Of a stretch of 64,000 nucleotides of DNA, positions 26,045 to 39,800 are shown in pieces; the first letter of the stretch is position 1; every line of letters begins with the position of its first letter. Both the position numbers and the translations under genes were made by a program. Under the pieces are notes generated by a model. The model made no database searches. It saw only the letters and a list, made by a program, of their open reading frames with translations, and was not told the DNA's origin. The stretch lies in the NCBI GenBank assembly GCA_026686845.1, contig JAIVEN010000021.1, positions 13,534,001-13,598,000 of the forward strand. Direction: 5' to 3'. Origin of the DNA: Adenanthera pavonina (taxonomy: Eukaryota; Streptophyta; Magnoliopsida; Fabales; Fabaceae).

Positions 26045-27165
26045 ATGTTTCGCGTAAGTAACACCCTGGTCGGTGTCCTCAACACACTGACCCTCCTCAT
26101 CGGCGTCGCCACCGTCGCCTTCTCTATCATCATCCACATGCGCGGCGCTAATGCCTCTGATTGCCAGAAAGTTCTGCAGTTGCCGCTGTTGATCGCCGGC
26201 ATGGTTATCATGGTGGTGTCGGTGTTGGGAATCGCAGGGACTTTGTGCAGAGTCAATCTACTTCTGTACGCGTACCTGTTCGTGACGTTCTGCTTGATTA
26301 TAGGGCTTATCGTGTTCACGATTTTCGCGTTGTTGATAACGAACCAGAAGGTGGGACAGAAGGTGTCTAGGAAAGGGTATAAGGAGTATAAAACATGGGA
26401 TTTCCATAACTATTTGCAAAGGTATGTGCTGAACGACGAGAACTGGGATGAGATCAAGAGTTGCTTGATGGACGCCCACGTGTGTCGGAATCTCGCCGTC
26501 GACGGTGACTCTCCGATACACAAACAATTGACGACGACGCTGGTTAGTGTTCGGTGTTAATTAATTATTTCCCAATATATGAAAGAAAATAAAAAGAAAA
26601 AAGAAATCATGATTTTTGAATTAATGACGGGAAAGACACGATATAAATGCCCCTGCGATGTGTTTGTAAAGTGAGAAATTCTGCATTCATTCAGATATGA
26701 TGCATGAATTCACCAATTCTTGCTACATTTGGTTGATTGATAAAAACTGTATATATATCGATCGAATAATTATATATATACATACCATTTTTGCAATTGC
26801 ATTTTATGTTGCAACAATAATATGTGAGATTTGGGCGTTTATTGCAGACGGGGTGCTGTATGCCACCGGCGTCGTGTGGATTCAGAATGATAAACGCAAC
26901 GTTCTGGGAGGCCCCAAAGAGAGGTGGAGCAGCAGGGAATGATTCAGATTGCAAAAGTTGGAGAAATGAAGAAGACAAGCTGTGCTACGATTGCAATTCG
27001 TGCAAGGGAGGGATGCTGGCCAACATCAGGTACCAATGGAGACGAGTGGCCATAATCAATACGTGTGTGCTTCTGGTGCTCATCACCGTCTACTTCTTGG
27101 GTTGCTGCGCCATCAAGAACAATCGATCCGATAGGCATCGTCCTAAGTACACAGGATACCCCTGA
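26045..27165 (+). CDS. Tetraspanin (plant TET7/8/9-like), two exons
   Basis: Four-pass membrane protein that organises plasma-membrane or endomembrane microdomains. Exons are 26045-26542 and 26848-27165, joined in phase 0 across a 305-bp GT-AG intron, giving 271 aa, the usual length for plant tetraspanins. The ATG has a good context (GCCGCCATG) and is the first after a CT-rich leader. Hydrophobic segments lie at about residues 8-30, 47-68, 72-98 and 233-254. The large outer loop (about 100-232) holds the plant signature GCC-x-P-P-x-x-C at 168-176, with Met where Lys or Arg is usual, plus further paired cysteines ending in CYDCNSC. GYKEY after the third segment and GCCAIKNNR at the tail also fit the TET7/8/9 group. 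The intron position just before GCC is a family trait. Neighbours are transposons. The family call is firm; the exact orthologue is not. Confidence 0.93.
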
Positions 27166-27689
27166 CCTCACCTTCTCTATATATGCAATTTAATTTTCCC
27201 TTTCCCTTAGGTACACCTTAATTAATTAGGATTATATTTGTGTTGTAAAATATATATATATATATATATATATTTATTTAATAGGACTTGTTTCAAGTTT
27301 CAATTCCTTTTTGAAATCACACGCCTCGTGTGCGCGCGCTCAACTTGAACGAAGATCATTCGTATGTGTTTAACCCAACTCAATTCAATATATAGTCATG
27401 AATTCCACAGGATGATGCACCTAACTAGAGATATTTGCCCTCTTTAATCACAGAGGAGTCTTCATTCCCGATTGTATACACCTTTTCTCACATTTTTTTA
27501 ATTATATGTACATGAATTCAATTGGGAAAACACCCATCTAGTATATATATATATAGAGAGAGAATTAAATTTGTCGGGAGTTATATAGTATGACTCATTA
27601 GTCATTAGTTGTAAAATTATAACTCAATGATCCAAGTACATATATGTACATGTTTGCTAAAATCATAATTCTATTGGAGCATTTGGGTA
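27166..27689. other. Tetraspanin 3' flank with TA microsatellite
   Basis: Contains the presumed 3' UTR and, at about 27250-27273, an uninterrupted TA dinucleotide run, with a second TA/GA run at 27542-27563. No canonical AATAAA is evident close to the stop, so the poly(A) site is unknown. No further gene is seen. Confidence 0.5.
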
Positions 27690-28050
27690 TGGATATCTGG
27701 CCGAGAAGGTGGAGTTGGCCACGGCGGCTGCCGACTGGCCGGGGAGGGTGTTAAGTGGGATGCACATGAATTTCCTAAAACTACTTTTTACTGATCAGGG
27801 TCTGCAGTTTGCCAAGGACTAAAAGGGGTTCTTTGAATCCTATCCCTTATAAAGTCAATGTTTTTCTCTAGCTTGTCGTTGGTGGCAGCTTATTTTGATG
27901 CCTTTTGTTTTCCTTGTCATTTTTTGTTGTATTATTATTTTTTTTACGATCTCCGATTTCTGTTGCTACCAAGTTTGTGCGGGCTTGGCCTTTTGTTTTT
28001 GTATACAAATTTTTATTGAATGAAATATTTCTTTTTGGAAAAAAAAATTA
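27690..28050 (+). pseudogene. Poly(A)-tailed retroposed fragment
   Basis: A GC-richer patch starts near 27690 and encodes a short open stretch ending GLQFAKD-stop at about 27820. A 3'UTR-like tail follows, with TTATTGAATGAAATATTTC and a pure A run at 28039-28047. This is the layout of a processed pseudogene or of the 5'-truncated 3' end of a LINE. I do not recognise the source and could not find a target duplication. The 5' border is approximate. Confidence 0.4.
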
Positions 28051-28059
28051 TACAAGGAG

Positions 28060-29696
28060 TCATGAATTTAACATTACTTAGAAGCTTCCAAATGAATAAT
28101 TACTTAGTTTATAGTATTGTTGTTTTCAGTTGCTTCAAAAGTATTATGTATGATCACGATGTATGAGATATCGGAAAAAAATAATTTATTATACAAATCA
28201 TAAAAAATCATAAATTCATGCTAACATGCAAACTTTATTCTTTATATAGGAGAGGTATAGAAATTCCTTATATATGTTGCATTTCTAAACATTTTTATTG
28301 TCAACTTATTTTTTTATTACAAAAAGAAGACTCTTGGTAGTATGACAATTGCTCATAAATTATAGCACACACATGTAATATATTGAAAACTAGCATCACT
28401 GTTACTCTCTAAATTATAGCGTGCAATTTAAATTAAAAAAAAAAGTGGATGTAACCACCAAGCACTTTTTTAACTAGCATGGGTCGTGCTACTTGACTGG
28501 AGATTTCAAATTTAAACCATGAAAATTTTACATGGTGATAGAGTTTTATCGCCTTTTATGGTTCAATTTGACTCAATGCAGACTAATTTGGACCTTGATA
28601 AATTATTCTGTTGAAATAGGATGAGCCAAGATACTAGATGCTTTAAGCCGGAAAAAAAAAAAAGCTTAATATTGTAAAAGGAGGTAAGGTAACGCCATAT
28701 TTCTTTTAGCAAACTTTAAAAAAATTCTTATAGAATTATGATTTTTATATAAAGTTCGACTCAATTATATAGTTTTTTTGCCACTAAATTATATATTATT
28801 TTGGTAAAAAAAATTTATGTAAATTTTTTAAAATTATATATTAACCCTAAAAAGAATTTCATATGAGCTATTAAAATTATTTTAAATACATATATTTTAT
28901 GCTTATAATTACTTTTTAAAATTTTTCTCAAACTTAATTTAATCAAGCCAAGTCAAATTCTGGAGTAATGTTGATATATATCCTCAAATTTAAGGATAGA
29001 ATGCAACAGAGCTTAACTTTTTGTGAGCTAAAAATTTTAAAATAAAAATAATAATTTTGTCTTATTTTTTCTGATTCACGTGAATTCAGACATATATAAG
29101 AAGGGAAAAATGGAAAAAAAAAATAGTCTCCATTCCATTCTGGACAAAAATTCATATTTAACAATCTAGTATGATTCTTTTGTTGAAGATGCTATTATTT
29201 TTTGGCTTTGCTTTGATGCTATAATTTCTTGGTTTTGCTAATCCTTCTTATTTTTACTAAGAAGTGATTTTAGCAACAATTCAACACATCCTCAACTAGA
29301 TCTTAAATATACAGACGCAAAAGTATCATTTTATAGTTGACCAAGTTATGGGTGTTGGCGATGTGACAAAGAAGAAAATAACGGTTTAAAAAAAATGGAA
29401 CTAACTATACCATAACTGGGAGTGTAACATTTCTCTTTTTCTCACCTTATTCTTCCTCTTCCATGGCTTTAATTAAATGAATTTGTATCATATAAAATCA
29501 AACATTCGTAATATGCCCTCAAAATAAACAAAAAGTAAAAAAGGTAAAGTGAGAAGAAATAAGTTCACACTTCATACATCCTATTATGTCAATATCTCAT
29601 TTCACAAATTATGAACTTTAATTCTTTAAGTAAAAGAATTAGTCAGAGTGATGGAGAAAAATGTCCAACAAGCATATTCGCTATCATTCACTCTAA
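28060..29696. other. AT-rich intergenic spacer, no gene seen
   Basis: Low-complexity AT-rich sequence with A and T homopolymers; reading frames are short and motif-free. I see no gene or clear repeat. Confidence 0.5.
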
Positions 29697-29835
29697 CTCT
29701 TTGTTTGGATAGAAGAAAAAATAAAGGGAAAAGAAAACTAGGAGGAAAACATGAATAAATCTAGACAACCATTTTACTTGGTTTTCCCGTATTTTCCTCC
29801 TAGTTTTCCTCACTCCTTCCTTATCCAAATGAAGT
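29697..29835. mobile_element. Tourist-like MITE
   Basis: An approximately 139-bp block whose two halves are reverse complements: the left arm runs CTTTGTTTGGATAG then AAAACTAGGAGGAAAAC, and the right arm mirrors it ending TTATCCAAATGAAG. Flanks TAA and TTA fit the TWA duplication of PIF/Harbinger-derived (Tourist) MITEs. It has no coding capacity. Confidence 0.65.
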
Positions 29836-31036
29836 TTACAGGCACCTTGGATGGAATGTTGTTGTGCTCCATGGAAACCGTTGTCAGATTTCAAAATTAG
29901 AGCTTGGAGTTCATTAAAGTACTATAGCCATGAGAGAAGGAAATAATAGTTGCCTTGCCACTTCACTTGAGAAAAGTACAAGCAAGGAACAAGAAGAGAT
30001 ATGCCACCATTGACGTTAGAAGCTCTGGCAACCAGTTAGAAACCAAGTTTAGAACCAAAACTGAATTTGATACATTTTGGGATGTATTTTACTGTCTCTT
30101 TGTGATGCAATAGAAACTCATTCCTAGCTCAAAACCCAGTTCTCCCAAAAGCAACTGCCTCTTTGCTTCTCTATTGGAAAAAAATTTATACATCTAACAG
30201 TGTTTTTAATTAAATTATCCAAAATATAATTACTTTTACCGAATAATTAGACTTTAAAAAAAAAAAACAAACAAAAGGAAAAACCTTAGATTGATGCAGA
30301 TTGTCTCTATTCTCTTGCAACTCACCTAATAATACATGCTCTGCCCGAGCTCTTTATTTTTTCATTAATAAGAAAATACATGCCTGCTGCTAAAGATTGC
30401 CACTTGCACCAATAGATTCATAAAAAGTTACAAGCACACCCATATAGTGGATTGTGGATCGTTCCCGGGCTGAACGTGGGGAGAGGAAGCATAAATGGCT
30501 TTAATAACGTCCTCTTGTATGATTAAAGTTCTCAGTACTCAGAATAATAATAATAATAATAAGAGTTCACCTATTTTGTGTTCATTATTAACAAATAAAA
30601 TTACAAAAAATGAGTCAAGATGCATGTGGTTACAAAAATTACTCACACTCCCAATTTTTCATATGAAATGTTAGAATTTAAATTGGTAAGAATAAGTTGA
30701 AAATTTAAAATAAACAATTTACGATTGAAACTATTATAAATTCAAATTCAAAACCTTCTATATTGAAAATTAAAAATAAACAATTTACAACTTATTTATT
30801 TTAGATAAATAAGTTGTAAATTTGAGAACAAAGTTATAAATTCCCAGAAGTTTTATTATTTTAAATTCAAACATTCCATATTAAAAATTAGAAGAATAAA
30901 CCGAAAATTTTAAATAAACAAGTTGCGAATTTAGCAATCGAAGTTATAAATTCCTAATACCATTAACGCTATTTTGATGGCCGCAACCATGGCTCCAGTG
31001 CTAATAATGATGGGGGTGGGAATTGAAGATATGGGG
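29836..31036. other. Intergenic spacer with short repeats
   Basis: No gene is seen. An AAT trinucleotide run lies at 30544-30562. Between about 30657 and 30952 a unit of roughly 100 bp built on AAATAAACAATTTAC and GTTATAAATTC recurs about three times with divergence, a decayed tandem repeat. Confidence 0.5.
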
Positions 31037-32213
31037 CACTGTGCCAAAAATACCTTGGCACCTAATAGTTACCAGTTAAAGGCACCTAATAGTTATTGAT
31101 TAAAGGGAAAATGCCAATAAAAATGAAGTTGAGACTTTTGTTGGTGATTCTAAAAATAACTATCAACAAAGATTAGATTTTTCTTGGTGGTTATTTTTGG
31201 AACATCTAACAAAAATGAGGTCAAAACTTTTGTTGATAATTCCAGAAATAACCACAAAAAAAAAAGTTTAACATTTATTAATGGTTATTTATGGAATTGC
31301 TAACAAAGGTTTTAACAATTTTATTTCAAAAAAGCCATAAGATATGGATTAATAAGCATAGCCATTGATAAAAAGAAATTCAATTGTTTAGATGATTTCT
31401 CACACTTTTCTTTCTATATTTTTTTACTACTTGTCATTTCTCACTCTCTCACGTGATATTTTTCCTCCTCCCAAAAACTCCCTCACCTCTCCGTTATTCA
31501 TTTAGAAATCTTTGCCTCTTCATCTTTTCTCTTTCTCTCTATCTTTTCCTTTTTTTATCCTCTCTCAGTTCCTCAATGTCACCAAGATCGTCGGTGACAA
31601 GGAGAATGACAAAGTCACTAGTGAGTTGAATGTTACCTTTGGCTTCCCTTTGGAGTTCCCCTACGAGTTTGGCTCATTTAGCATCTTGGCTTCATCTATG
31701 AGCCAGGTCTATATGATGATTATGGCACTGACAATACTTCCCTCACCAACCTTAATGTCCAGATTTGTTTGTCTAAAGATAATTGTTAACTTTACCTTTT
31801 TCTTCAATGCTAACTCTGTCTCTAGATCTGTATGTCTAAAATTTTGATGAAATCTGTACATTATGATAAGATTTGTAGAAAAAAAATGTTGTTCATTTTT
31901 TTGTTGTTGTGGACCTGCAAAATTTTTATAAATTTTTATGAGATCTATGTATTTTAGGCGTTATTAAAGAATATTATAGCTGTGATTAGTATTTTTGAAA
32001 AAAAAAAACATATAGCCTTTATTAGCGGTTTTACTCAACAACTGCTAATAAAGATGATATTTTTTTACTGCTAACAAAGGTTTGTTTTCCTTGGCGATTA
32101 ACAATCATCAACAAAAATTACCCCCTTATTTTAGCACTCAAAACAGTTGGTCGCTTAAAACCTCTAAGAAAGGCTACAAACAATTGCTAAGAAAGCCTAT
32201 TTTTGGTTTAGTG
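31037..32213. mobile_element. Small CACTA-like element 3
   Basis: Ends are CACTGTGCCAAAAATACC and CTATTTTTGGTTTAGTG, inverse to each other apart from the CGTAGTG core. The element is flanked by GGG on both sides (31034-31036, 32214-32216), a 3-bp duplication as for CACTA elements. Subterminal TTTTGTTGG/CCAACAAA-type motifs alternate in orientation. The centre (about 31490-31900) is shared with element 2 at 8470-8900 and is partly open on the + strand (31512-31847), but no known domain is visible. Confidence 0.7.
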
Positions 32214-32216
32214 GGG

Positions 32217-33878
32217 GCATTTTACTAATTTTACCGTTTTTAATTTAAAATCTTTAGTATCTTTTTTATAATTTTTTTCAATAGTTGGTCCTAATTTATA
32301 ATGTAGTCGTGATTTTGACCTCACAGTGTAATTTCTCCTATTTATTTTTTATATTGATAATTGTTGATTAATATTGACAAGACACATTTTCCCAATAAAT
32401 TGAGCCAAAAATGAATTATATAATTTAGAGCATGTAAACCTACTAATTTTATATTTTATATAACATATTGATATTGATATTGGTTAATATTAATATTGAT
32501 TAATTTAAACTTAATAATTTTTCCCAATATATTCGGATTTTATTATAAAAAACAGTTCATGTATTAAACTTTGTTTGGAAAAATAGTTAACATTTCTCTT
32601 TTATTAGCTGATTTTCTCTACTTAATTTTTTTTGGGTGACATCTCTACTTTTAAATGTATTTCTTTGTAAGTGTTGATCAAGATTATTCACGAATAATGT
32701 AAAGATAAAAAAAATTGTTGGTCGATGAGAACAATTTAAAATACTAAAGTAAAAAAGTTTCAATTTTTCCCAGGTTCAGTGCAACAATTTTTATTCTTTC
32801 AAATTTTTTCCATTCATTTCTTTGGGTTCAATGTAATTTTGTTTTTATTTCTTTAATATTTATCCACATATTTTAGTAGAATTTAAATATGAGAAAGATG
32901 AATACAATCTTAATTGATAAGAAATTTTTTCCTAGAAACTTTTAAGTTATTATTTTTTCTGTGCATAAAAAAATGTGATTTAATTGATAAGAGAATTGAG
33001 TTTTTTTTTCTTTGGCCCGTGAAGAATATTTTGTTTAACTTTTAAGAAATTCGTCTCTTCAAATTTCTTCTAAGAAATTCTCTCCAAATTCGTCTCTCCA
33101 AATTCCTTGAGATCTTTTTGGCTGCCCTTCAATTATAAGAGTTGAGCTTAAGAGAATCTCTCCATTAAATCACTTTTTTTTTTGGCCGAACTCCATTAAA
33201 TCATATCTACATAAATAATAAAAATGCCAGAAAATAGATAAAAAATGAAAATATTTTAAAATGGAAAACATTGCTTTAGAAAAGAAAAATATGACAGAGT
33301 GAACATGTTATCGTTGAAAAACATAGGTTATTGTTGCTGAAAAACTGTTGGATCAATTATCCATTCAATATGCTAATTTAAACTCTGTGATCACATGAAT
33401 ATTAAGTATGATATAATTAGAGAAATCGGGAGGAAAAATAAATATACAAAATCATATGCAAGTCGACCATTTTATATATTTTTTAGATGAACATATGATT
33501 CAATTCCTTCATAGACGTCTTTTACGACTAGAAATTTGACATCTTTTTCGAAGAAATAAAATCTCTAAATCAGTATATTGTAAATTATTTTTGGGATAAA
33601 TCCAACAAATACATACACAGCAGACTAATAAGAAACCGATATTTAGAGAGATTACTAAAATAAACCCACACCATATCTACCTGGAACATAAATATTTATT
33701 GATCCAATGACTTTGATACAAATTGAGTAAGATGCAATCGAAAGAAAAACACGTTTATATTTTCTTCCAAATACTATTATTGATCATACATGGTCATGCC
33801 CATCAACATTAAAGGTGTTTGAAGTGGTACAAGTTTTCCTTTATATCCATGGATGGTGCTGGAGGAACGAGATCTTCA
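32217..33878. other. AT-rich spacer including the AAE 3' UTR
   Basis: Mostly low-complexity sequence; 32460-32520 repeats ATATTGAT words. About the last 100 bp before 33878 should be the 3' UTR of the - strand AAE gene, with an AATAATA-type poly(A) signal candidate near 33775. No additional gene is seen. Confidence 0.5.
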
Positions 33879-36800
33879 TTAAAGCTTGGAACTGTCAGAT
33901 AACTGCTTCCGCAAAACCCTTCTCATGACCTTATTTGATGCTGTCCGAGGAAGCAATGACAGGGGCACAACTCGAGAAACCTGTGCAAATGAACAATATT
34001 TTACAAAGCAAATTTTGGAGAAGAAAATAGAAAAGATGGACACCTGGTGACTAATAGAAAATGGATACCCTGAACAATGGATTTAGTGTCTTTTGGAGAG
34101 CAGAATTGAAAGACATTTTTAGTTGATGTAAGTCTGGTGTTGGATTACTTGAATTCTTGAATACAACGGCTACAACCAATTGTTCAGGTCCACCTCCTGC
34201 AGGTGGAACTCCGATTGCAGCTGTTTCCAGGATATTGCTATCAACCCCATTGCATATGCGTTCGATCTCAACTGAACTCACCTGCCCAAACAGGAATGAG
34301 CCGATGAACAAATTACAGTCTAAAAAAAGTAGGTACTACACAATATGATACAGACAGTATATCATGATTAAGTTCATGTTGTGTCTCATTGAAGAGTCTA
34401 ACAAAATATAGCCCCAATTTTTAAGCAAGAACACTTGAATGAATTTACACTGGGAGTAGAACTATGAGTTAATCATTGAACAGTTCCTGTGTAAAGCTTG
34501 ATACAAAAGATTCAGAAATCATATGCATCAAAGATAAGAAATTTTCTCCCAAACTTTCACGCTGCACGCTTTGTTTAGTCAGCAAAATAAAAGAAAATAA
34601 ATTTAAGATTCTTCATGATTGAAAGTTGGGGGGATATACAACCTTCAAGTAAAAGGAATTGGAGACAACAGACCAATATAAATTGGGATGAATGTTCTTC
34701 CTCAAACAAATTTGTGCTGGTTTGAGATGTACTTTATTCAAATAACTGCTTCACCCTACGATTTCTTTTTTAATAAATTGGGACGAATGAATGTGTTTTA
34801 TTTCAACTATGATTGAAATAGATTTGGATCATTTCCATATTTTCTCTCAATACCTCTCTCAACACATAATTTTCTCCAATGATTGTGATCAAATGGTTGA
34901 AAAAATAATTTATAAATAGATAATATATTTGATTTGACAATCTTCATTTATTATTTGAGTGAAAAGCTCTTAAAAACAATATCATAATTCTTATTTATGG
35001 TAATAATTAAATGAATAATATATTTGATTTAATATCATAATTAGCGATCTTTCACTGTTTAGATCAAATGGATGGAGGAGATTGTGTATTGAAAGAAGTA
35101 TGGAGGAAAAAGTATAGAGAAAATCTAAATCCTGATTGAAATATAGGCAAATGCTTACCTTGATTCCCCCAAGGTTCATTGTATCATCTGCACGTCCGTG
35201 CGCATGATAGTATCCTCTCGAAGTAAGCTCAAATACATCTCCATGCCTTCGCAAAACCTGAGTCAAGAAACTTAGTGCAAAGATTCAAGTTATGCGGACA
35301 CCTGAATACAGCAAGCTAGAGGAGAAAAATATGCCTACCCTTCCATTCCATAAAGGCATATCCTTAAAGTATACACTGTAATGGTCAGCATTCAGTAGTG
35401 TACTAGAAGATCCAAACATGAGGGGTCCAAGAGCCAACTCACCCATTCCTGGAACATTTTGAGGCTGAAGTAGAAGAAATTAGTTTTATGTATTTAATGT
35501 CATTAGTTTGTTCAAGATAGAAAAATAAAGTACCACAATCAATTCATCAATCGTAATTAAACGTAGTGTTTGACAATACTCAACATGAAAAATTCTCAAA
35601 CCTAAGATAGACAAAAGAAAAGGTCTTTTTTTCCTTGCATAAAAACCATCAAGTATCTAGTACTGCCAAATTTGAGCACTGTTAAGCCCTAAATGGGAGT
35701 AGCTCTCCCAACATATTTTTTTCTACTCACAAGGCTCAAACCCAGGACCTTGCTCAAAATCCAATCATTGTTGGTGACTTCTTTTTTCGTAGAAATAAAC
35801 TCATAATTACAACAAATGTTCATAAATACTACAAAATCAAATGAAACTCAAATTCAAGCCCAATGCATATCATGAAAATGTAGAAGACCACTTCTTATTA
35901 GGAACCACAAGAATGCAAGAAAATGTCTAGTCCATTTGCATATTAAGCAATACAGTAATTAATGCTTTAAAAACTAGGTCAATTATCTGGTCAAAGGAAA
36001 AAAAAAACTAGGCCAATTATGAAACTGAAAAGGAATGCAGGTCATAATTCAATGATTCAACTAGGTTGAAACAGAAACTTTAAAACTACATATCTCAGGG
36101 AATATAAGAAATCTATTTGTTACAAGTAAAATACCATTTTTCATAGGTAAAACAAAAAAGCGTATTATTGAATCAAAAGACATCCATTACATCCATATTC
36201 TTCCTATTTATACTGATAGAAGCGTCCTAACTAACTAACTACACCATTTCTAACTACTTAATAATCACCACATAACACTAACTCCCCCCGGGGGGGCGTG
36301 CAGGGGGTCCACCAAAAGAAAAAAAAAAACTGTTTTCTCTCAAACTAATCCTTGCTCAAGGATCATTACAATTGTAGAAATAAAACTTTATTAGAACAAT
36401 ACTTCCTTTTTTTTTCTGAACCTGAATGCTTTAAAACTACTGCAAAAATAATTTTGTTTATAAACTAGCCCACATCAAAGAACCACTCATGCCCCACACC
36501 CATGCAAAAGCCTTATGGACCCATAGATGCTTGAGAAGCCCAAACTATGTCCAGAAAAGAGACATTTCAACAATTTTGAAAGGCCCAGTTTTGAAACTCC
36601 ACTTCACTGCTAAACTTAGATTCCCCTGTCAACCAACACATATAGTTCCACATGATAGTGCATGAATTCGAGATGCAAAGCCCCAAATCTCACCACTTCA
36701 CTATACTAATGAGAAACAAGTGTGGCACTCTGGTTCAAAGCTTTAATGGGTGGCTTTCGTCTTCTTCATTGTCTAAGTGCTTGAAGTCAAGGAAGCTTGT

Positions 36801-39800
36801 CAGATGGAAGAGCTCAATTGTGCAATAGCTTTCTTCCTCTTCTAGAAAGTTCTGTTTGCTCAGCTCAATGGGACCAGGTCACTTGGTTCAAAGCTCCATG
36901 GGCACAAGCCTATGCTGAAGCTTTGAGCAAAGAGATGGGGAATAATTCAATATATTGATTGCTGGAGAACCGAGAACATAAATAGGGCTGAAGAAAAAAT
37001 CAAGCCCAAGAAAATAGGGAGAGGAATGCGGAAAAAATAAACAACAATAAAAACAGAAAATCTAATCCCTAAAAATATGGAATAAATAAAAGTTACTGAG
37101 TAAGAAATAAATAGTAATAAAAACTCGCTGATTCTCCAACACTCCCCCTCAAGCTGGAGAGTCTATGTTCAACATTCCCAGCTTGTGATTGAGTTTTTCA
37201 AAAATTCCACTAGATAGTGCCTCGGTAAGTAGGTCAGCAACTTGTTGACTGGTAGGCACATAATCCAAGTCAAGTAAACCTGAGTCAATCTTCTCCTTGA
37301 TGAAATGTTGATCTATCTCTACATGCTTAGTCCAATGATGGTGAATCAGGTTGTTAGCAATGCCAATTGTAGCTTTGTTATCACACCACATTTTCATTTG
37401 GGAAGTGGTTTGAATCTTCAATTCTGTCATAACTCTTTTAATCCACATCCCTTCACAAATTCCATGTGTTAGAGCTCTATATTATGCTTCTGCACTACTT
37501 CTTGCCACCACTTGTTGCTTCTTGCTCGTTGCTTCTTGTCCTCCAAGTCACCAAGTTTCCCCGCAAGAAAGTGCAATAACCAGTTGTGGATCTTCTGTCA
37601 GTTACCGAGCTTGCCCAATCAGCATCAGTGAATATTTCAATGTTTCTTGCTTTCTCCTTTCTGAAAAACAAGCCCATCCCAGGAGTCATCTTCAGATATC
37701 TGAGGATTCTATATACAATGTTCATATGCTCTTCCCGAGCTTTGCTCATGAATTGGCTTGCTTCACTCACGGGAAAACTTATATCAGGTCTTGTATGAGA
37801 TAAATAAATCAGTTTCCCAACAAGCTTTTGATATCTTTCTCTATCAACCAGTACTCCTTCCTTCTTCAATTCATCTTTATAATTTGCCTCCATAGGGGTA
37901 GCTGCTAGTTTATCCCCAAGCATGCCCGTTTCTTTAAGAAGATCAAGTGTATACTTTCTCTAAGACACTGTAATACCAAATTTAGATCTAGCAACTTCTA
38001 TTCCGAGAAAAAACCTCAAATATCCGAGATCCTTCACTTCAAACTCTGCAGCTAGTGACCTCTTCAACTAATCAATATTTGCCTCATTATCACCAGTAAT
38101 TACTATATCATCCACATACACAATAAGTACTGTGATTTTTCCTTCTTGTGTATGATGAACGAACATAGTATAATCTGTTCGACACTGATAAAATCCAAAC
38201 TGCTTGACAACTCGAGTGAACCTTTCAAACCATGCCCTTGGAGATTGTTTTAGGCCATACAAGGATTTATGCAATTTGCATGCTTTGTCTTGCCCTTCTC
38301 TTTCTTCAAAGCCTGGTGGTAGTTCCATATATACTTCTTCCTCTAGATCTCCATTGAGAAATGCATTTTTTACATCTAGTTGGTGGAGGGACCAATCTAG
38401 ATTTGCAGCTAAGGAGAGAAGTATTTTTATAGTGTTAAACTTCGCTACCGGAGCAAATGTTTCTTGATAATCAATCCCTTGCACTTGTGTGAATCCCTTG
38501 ACTACTAGTCTTACTTTATATCTGCTGGCACTTCCATCTAGGTTGTTTTTGATAGTAAACACCCATTTGCAGCCAACTTTGGATTTCCCAGGTGGAAGAT
38601 CAGTGCCATGTTCTATTCTTTTCTAATGCCTTGAGTTCTTCTTTGATAGCCTCCTTCCATCTAGGATCCTTCACAGCTTCTTGAAAATTCTCAGGTATAC
38701 TTTGATCTGACACATTAGAGACAAAGGCATGCATAATTGGATATAACTTCTCATATGAAATATACCTACTGATTGGGTGCTTCGTACATGACCTCACCCC
38801 TTTTCTTATGGCTATAGGCAGATCCAAATCTTCAGAATTTGAAGCTGGTTCTGATTCTTGACAATGTTCAGGAATATCAATGGACTTTTCCGGTTCTGAT
38901 TCTCGTTCCAGCAGCTGTTTGACTGATTTCTTCCTTGTATACACCTTTGGATAGTCTGACTTCCTCTCATTAGGCCCCTGTTGTGTGCCCTTCTCCATTT
39001 CTGGTTGCTGTGCACCTTCTTCAGGTGAATCCAGTGACCTGTCAGTATCCGTATGGTCTGGTTCAGTTTCAATGTCAAGGAAATTTTGAGGTTCAGGTGC
39101 TGGTACAGGTTCAATGGGAGGTTTCCGGCTGGTTTCAGGCTCGGGTCCAATTTCAGCAAGCTGGGTGATATTGTTAGGATCCAAAAAAGACCATTCACTC
39201 ACCTTGGTCTCCCCCTGAATGGGAATTGTTGGGTAGAAGGATTGATTTTCAAAGAAGGTTACATTCATGGACACAAAATATTTATGCAGAGAAGGGGAAT
39301 AACACTTGTACCCATTTTGGTCGGAGGAATACCCTAAGAAAACACATTTGTAGGCCTGAGAATCAAGCTTTCCTCCCTTGTCATTGTGAACAAATGCTAC
39401 ACACCCAAAAGCCTTTTGAGGGATATTGGTCAAGAATGGGATGGATGGGTAGGTCTCAAGAAGTTTCTTTACAGGAGTTTGAAATTGAAGAATTTTGGAT
39501 GGCATTCGGTTTATTAAGTGGGCTGAGGTAAGAATTGCATCTCCCCAAAAATGACTAGGGACATTGTGAGTAAACATAAGTGCTCTAGCAACTTCCAATA
39601 GGTGTCTATTTTTTTCTTTCAGCTGCCCCGTTTTGTTGTGAAGTGTTAACACATGAGGTTTGGTGAATAATTCCATGGCTGGAAAGATATTGTTTAAGAG
39701 GTTGACTCATGTATTCTTTTGCATTATCAGTTCGAATAATTTTGATTGTTGCTTGGAACTGATTTTGAACAAGCAAATGGAAGTTTTTAAACACTTGAAA

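Noticed and set aside
26161..26370. Second frames inside tetraspanin exon 1 on both strands
   Set aside because: Shadows of the GC-rich coding exon; the tetraspanin frame has all the family motifs.
36284..36297. CCCCCCGGGGGGG palindrome as a regulatory element
   Set aside because: It adjoins the polypurine tract of the older Ty3-type element and is best explained as part of that tract.
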